Shown one piece after another: positions 38,132 to 40,884 of a stretch of 40,884 bases of DNA; within the stretch, counting starts at the first letter, position 1, and each line of letters starts with the position of its first letter. The stretch spans positions 1 through 40,884 of IMG/VR virus record IMGVR_UViG_3300033141_003005, one strand, 5' to 3'. This DNA comes from a virus. A program made the translations under genes and the position numbers. The notes under the pieces are model-generated. The model had not been told where the DNA came from and searched no databases. It saw only the letters and a program-made list of their open reading frames with translations.

Positions 38132-38608
38132 ATGAGTGTACTTGTTGACCTTGGAAAGAAAGTGGATGCGGATCTCTTCTCCGCTCCCCTGCGTGTGCTG
38201 AAGGTTCCCTTCAGCAAAAGCACCAGCGAGTACAAAACTGGAATCAAATTCCAGGCTGGTGTGATTATCGAGGACGTGAGGGTCAAGGTTACTACAGCAG
38301 TAGCCTCTTCCACCATAGATGTCGGCCTTGATGGTTCCACCCATAACGATCCGGACGGTTTGATCGATGGTCTTTCTTGTGCAGCTGCTGGATGGCCGAA
38401 CGCAAGTAAGCCCGACGCAAGTTCTCCTGGGAATAACTACGGCCCAATGATGGAGTTTGGTGCCGATGGGAAAACCGTTGTGGCTAATGTCAATGCCTAT
38501 CCGGCAAAGCTCCTCATTCGTGGTGAGGCAGAACTAACCTATACCACCTCCAATCATGCAGTTGAAGGTTACATCTATGTATTCCTGAGACTGTTGGAGG
38601 ATGACTAA
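38132..38608 (+). CDS. Candidate head decoration/head-protein, 158 aa
   Basis: ATG 38132 is preferred with GAAGGAG; the frame also opens with TTG at 38126. The product is beta-rich with many Gly/Thr/Val residues (IIEDVRVKVTTAVASSTIDV; KLLIRGEAELTYTTSNHAVE). It follows the capsid gene. By position it could be a decoration or cement protein; no motif confirms it. Confidence 0.55.
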   Translation: MSVLVDLGKKVDADLFSAPLRVLKVPFSKSTSEYKTGIKFQAGVIIEDVRVKVTTAVASSTIDVGLDGSTHNDPDGLIDGLSCAAAGWPNASKPDASSPGNNYGPMMEFGADGKTVVANVNAYPAKLLIRGEAELTYTTSNHAVEGYIYVFLRLLEDD

Positions 38609-38613
38609 TCTGT

Positions 38614-38637
38614 AAGGGGAGGGTAATACCTCCCCTT
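38614..38637 (+). terminator. Weak terminator-like hairpin
   Basis: AAGGGGAGG (38614..38622) pairs with CCTCCCCTT (38629..38637) around GTAATA. It is followed by a single T and then AAGGG. The stem is strong but the U-tract is short, so partial termination is the most that can be claimed. It may lower expression of the genes downstream of the head structural pair. Confidence 0.5.
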
Positions 38638-38651
38638 TAAGGGTGATAACG

Positions 38652-39266
38652 ATGACGTTTTCAGAACTGAAGACTCAGGTTAAGAACAACCTTGGCGGCA
38701 GGACGGACAAAGATTCTATTATAGCGCAGATGATTAATTTTGCCGTCCAACAGATGGCAAAGGCTGTCAATTGGAACGATCTACGTCAGATTGTAACTGG
38801 TACTACGCTTTCGAGTGGTGATCACACAGTTTCTCTACCATCAAATATCAGGCTTCTTACTGGTATGCGTATTGTTGCAGATGGTACCACTAACTACCAG
38901 ATAGTTGAAGTTATAGATCAGAAAGAGTTTGAAAACAAATACCCAGATCCTGTCCCAACTGTTTCTGGTACTCCAGTAGAGGCCACTGTGTATGGTAGAA
39001 CAATCTATTTCGACAAAAAAGCAGACCAGGATTACAATCTATATCTCTATGCCAGGGTTTATCCAACTGATATGTCCGATGATGACGATGAGCCGAGCAT
39101 GACTGGTGTAGACCATATGATAATTGCGTTGGCAACTGCGCTCATGTATCTCCATCTGAAACAACCTGAATCTGCATCTGTTTGGTTTGATCTCTACAAA
39201 GCCTTCCAGGCAGATGCAATGAATGAAGTTACTGGTGCAACGGTAACCTTGGCAGAGCCTAATTAA
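38652..39266 (+). CDS. Head-to-tail adaptor protein
   Basis: The 204-aa protein begins MTFSELKTQVKNNLGGRTDK and DSIIAQMINFAVQQMAKAVN with WNDLRQIV. Its helical start followed by beta (TTLSSGDHTVSLPSNIRLLT) is typical of small podoviral adaptors (gp4/gp6-type) that sit under the portal. Its place between head and tail genes fits. A more helical C-terminus (HMIIALATALMYLHLKQPES) is consistent. No enzyme motif was seen. Confidence 0.72.
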   Translation: MTFSELKTQVKNNLGGRTDKDSIIAQMINFAVQQMAKAVNWNDLRQIVTGTTLSSGDHTVSLPSNIRLLTGMRIVADGTTNYQIVEVIDQKEFENKYPDPVPTVSGTPVEATVYGRTIYFDKKADQDYNLYLYARVYPTDMSDDDDEPSMTGVDHMIIALATALMYLHLKQPESASVWFDLYKAFQADAMNEVTGATVTLAEPN

Positions 39267-39277
39267 GAGGGTAGGAA

Positions 39278-40021
39278 ATGGCTTTCACAAATAATTGGGA
39301 TGAAACAAGCCCCACTGACAATACTAATGCCGTTGATATCGACAACGAGATACGTAAACTGCGTACCGATGTCAGGGAGCGGCTGGCCCAGGATCACAAT
39401 TTTGCATCCTCAGATACAACCACTAATGATGACATTGGCCGCCATAAGCAAATTACTTTCTATGATGACTTGGCATCTCTACCATCTGTCTCTGGCGACC
39501 GTACTGTTGCTGGGCCGAAGAAGATGACCAGCGGCAGTATCGTGCCATTTTGGAAAGATGCCAGCAATGAATCACGTCTGCTTATAGGCAACGCCAATTT
39601 GAAGATGTGGGTATATGCCAATACTGCTCCCCCTGGTTGGGTAGTGGATTCTTCACCGCCTACTGACAAGGTATTGGCCTTTGCTGGTGGCGATGAGGCT
39701 TATAACGTTGATGGCGGCAATGAGGCCGGGACCTGGACCGTAGCCGGGCTTTCAACTGCGGATGATACCCATAACCATCAGTGGTATGACTACGTTTCTG
39801 GTGACGTTGCCAAGTCCTGGGATACTGATGGTAATGCAATAAATATCACATGGGACGAGAATGCTGGTGACGGGATTAGGGGCACTGGTTCTGCCGATAA
39901 GGATCAACTCGACCTAGATCTCTTTACCAATGAAGACACTCATAACCACAGCATATCGTCCGACGCAAGCTGGCGTCCGGCGGCAGCAGTGGGGAAGATG
40001 ATGTATCCAGAAATGAGCTAG
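39278..40021 (+). CDS. Tail-collar-domain protein (copy 1 of a duplicated module)
   Basis: The 247-aa protein has a longer helical N-terminus than its paralogue (DIDNEIRKLRTDVRERLAQD), probably for tail attachment. The same collar domain follows: WVYANTAPPGWVV, DKVLAFAGGDEAYNVDGGNE, a DDTHNHQWYDY and the end THNHSISSDASWRPAAAVG. AGGGTAGGAA precedes the ATG. It is paralogous to 4092..4703. Both copies flank the nozzle-like and fibre genes. Confidence 0.82.
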   Translation: MAFTNNWDETSPTDNTNAVDIDNEIRKLRTDVRERLAQDHNFASSDTTTNDDIGRHKQITFYDDLASLPSVSGDRTVAGPKKMTSGSIVPFWKDASNESRLLIGNANLKMWVYANTAPPGWVVDSSPPTDKVLAFAGGDEAYNVDGGNEAGTWTVAGLSTADDTHNHQWYDYVSGDVAKSWDTDGNAINITWDENAGDGIRGTGSADKDQLDLDLFTNEDTHNHSISSDASWRPAAAVGKMMYPEMS

Positions 40022-40032
40022 TAGGGGGCCAT

Positions 40033-40407
40033 ATGCTCAGCAAAAACGATAAGAAGTATCTAAAAGGTCTATTGCGTGATTTCTTCAAGCCCGAAGGTGA
40101 CAAAAACTGTCCAGCCCTGATTCCCTGTGAAGCGTGCAAGTGGTATCGCTACTGGAAGCTGGTTAATGAGAAAACGGGCGAGGAGAAGATTGAGAGGAAA
40201 TGCTCAATTGATGTGCTATTGGAAAACATCCCTCGTATCATTGGGGCTATCGATGGATGTCAGGCAGCTACTAACCAGACCAGGAACCGTATAGAGGCTC
40301 TTGGTCGGGCGACTGCCGAAGCATTTCAGCATCTGGATGAAAAAGTCCGAGAGTTGAAGCAGATCGAGGCAATAGAATGGAAGAGCGAATCGAACGAGAA
40401 AGCATAG
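40033..40407 (+). CDS. Cys-rich tail-associated protein (paralogue of 4716 gene)
   Basis: The 124-aa protein has a basic N-terminus (MLSKNDKKYLKGLLRDFFKP) and the Cys set NCPALIPCEACKWYRYWK. Then come TGEEKIERKC and a long helix with RNRIEALGRATAEAFQHLDE. The spacing C..C..C - TGE.K.E..C - helix equals that of the 4716 gene. Metal binding is inferred. It overlaps the nozzle-like gene by 31 bp. Confidence 0.75.
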   Translation: MLSKNDKKYLKGLLRDFFKPEGDKNCPALIPCEACKWYRYWKLVNEKTGEEKIERKCSIDVLLENIPRIIGAIDGCQAATNQTRNRIEALGRATAEAFQHLDEKVRELKQIEAIEWKSESNEKA

Positions 40408-40884
40408 GCTTTCTTGGTTATAAATACACAGATGCCAAACAATTTGTGAAACCGATCATCCCGGATGGGGGGCCGAGCCAACTTATAGGCGGCAAGAACC
40501 TCTACGTCCGGGATTATATGCTCCGTACTTTCCCAGGTTTCGCCAAGGAATTTACTACTCAATTGGGCGAAACTGGTTACCGGAGGATTGTGGGTATCTT
40601 CCCATATGTGGCAACCAATGGTTCGTGCTACTTCATAATTTGCACCCCAAGGAGAATCTACTCCTATAAGCCTGGGGACAGTTCTCCCACTTTAATTTCT
40701 GGTGCGGTTACACTCACTGGTGACAACGACGACTATTTTGATGCTACCTACTGGGCTGATACTACCTCTGGATATGCCCCTTGGATTATTTTGACAAATG
40801 GAGTCGATAACCCAGTCTATTGGGCGGGTTCTGGTAATCTTTCAGCTTTAGGTGGGTCGCCTCCCAAAGGTAAATGTATTTCTG
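40377..40884 (+). CDS. Tail nozzle/hub-like protein, N-terminal part (continues at base 1)
   Basis: ATG 40377 opens inside the end of the Cys-rich gene. The encoded start, MEERIERESIGFLGYKYTDA, is followed by PSQLIGGKNLYVRDYMLRTF. Short beta strands with Gly and Asp then continue without a stop through 40770 and resume at base 3 of the window. The whole protein is 537 aa, and 40771..40884 duplicates bases 1..114. The frame-perfect join is the main proof that the contig closes. Confidence 0.85.
   Translation, partial: MEERIERESIGFLGYKYTDAKQFVKPIIPDGGPSQLIGGKNLYVRDYMLRTFPGFAKEFTTQLGETGYRRIVGIFPYVATNGSCYFIICTPRRIYSYKPGDSSPTLISGAVTLTGDNDDYFDATYWADTTSGYAPWIILTNGVDNPVYWAGSGNLSALGGSPPKGKCIS
40771..40884. 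repeat. Terminal direct repeat (circular-contig overlap), right copy
   Basis: This stretch is identical over 114 bp to bases 1..114, so the contig closes here. It should be trimmed once to give a circle of about 40,770 bp. Confidence 0.97.

Noticed and set aside
37035-38132. Long minus-strand frame (365 aa) across the capsid gene
   Set aside because: It lies opposite the well-supported capsid gene, has no ribosome site, and its composition is that of an antisense shadow.
1-40884. CRISPR arrays or insertion sequences
   Set aside because: No regularly spaced repeats with unique spacers and no transposase genes were seen.

Overview
The window is a complete, circular temperate-phage genome, linearised inside a tail gene. 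Bases 1-114 are repeated exactly at 40771-40884, and one reading frame runs off the right end and continues in frame at the left end (40377..40770 joined to 1..1220, 537 aa). The unique circle is therefore about 40,770 bp. The head genes are podovirus-like: a GpA-type terminase, a P22-like portal, an acidic scaffold and an N4-gp56-type major capsid protein. There are no tape-measure, sheath or tail-tube genes. A tyrosine integrase beside a tRNA 3'-end sequence and a small XRE repressor show a lysogenic lifestyle. A phage-encoded signal-peptide beta-barrel-like protein and a lipoprotein point to a Gram-negative host. The host species cannot be read from the sequence.

Layout. (1) The plus-strand late region starts near 30.0 kb and runs through the circle junction to 14.84 kb. 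In order it holds small zinc-ribbon proteins, a lipoprotein, TerS/TerL, portal, scaffold, capsid, an adaptor, collar/tail proteins, the nozzle-like protein spanning the junction, a LamG-containing tail fibre, a second collar module, three candidate internal/ejection proteins (one of about 1,346 aa), the lysis cassette (coiled-coil/TM protein, M15 endolysin, 3-TM holin), a metallophosphoesterase and small genes ending in a HExxH protein. (2) A minus-strand block (22.97 to 14.78 kb) holds a RecB-like nuclease with an ERF annealing protein, zinc-finger proteins, the integrase, attP, an outer-membrane-like protein, a tandem pair of Cys-rich paralogues, a HIT hydrolase and an XRE regulator. (3) At 23.35-23.90 kb the repressor and the replication operon diverge around a dense set of operator dyads. 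(4) The plus-strand replication operon (23.9-26.5 kb) encodes a DnaB-like ATPase with an internal winged helix, SSB and a RusA-like resolvase. (5) A minus-strand accessory operon (29.94 to 26.49 kb) has two near-identical promoters, a GP88-domain protein and about ten small genes. (6) A structured, gene-free stretch (29.94-30.44 kb) holds a divergent promoter, GC-rich hairpins, direct repeats and an AT-rich segment; it may be a packaging or replication control site.

How it fits together. The repressor probably acts on 19-bp dyads of the form TANCAC-N7-GTGNTA, which overlap promoters at 23.8, 28.98 and 29.92 kb and partly at 22.72 kb. This would coordinate replication, recombination and the accessory operon. 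Points of particular interest are the duplicated collar-plus-Cys-protein module flanking the tail genes, repeated UUCRY-loop hairpins ahead of ribosome binding sites in the accessory operon, and an array of TGTCAC repeats. Others are a tandem duplication with its scar still visible, an integrase with non-canonical box II residues, and about fifteen small Cys-pair proteins. Many genes are too short for routine ORF calling and are listed with their ribosome binding sites.
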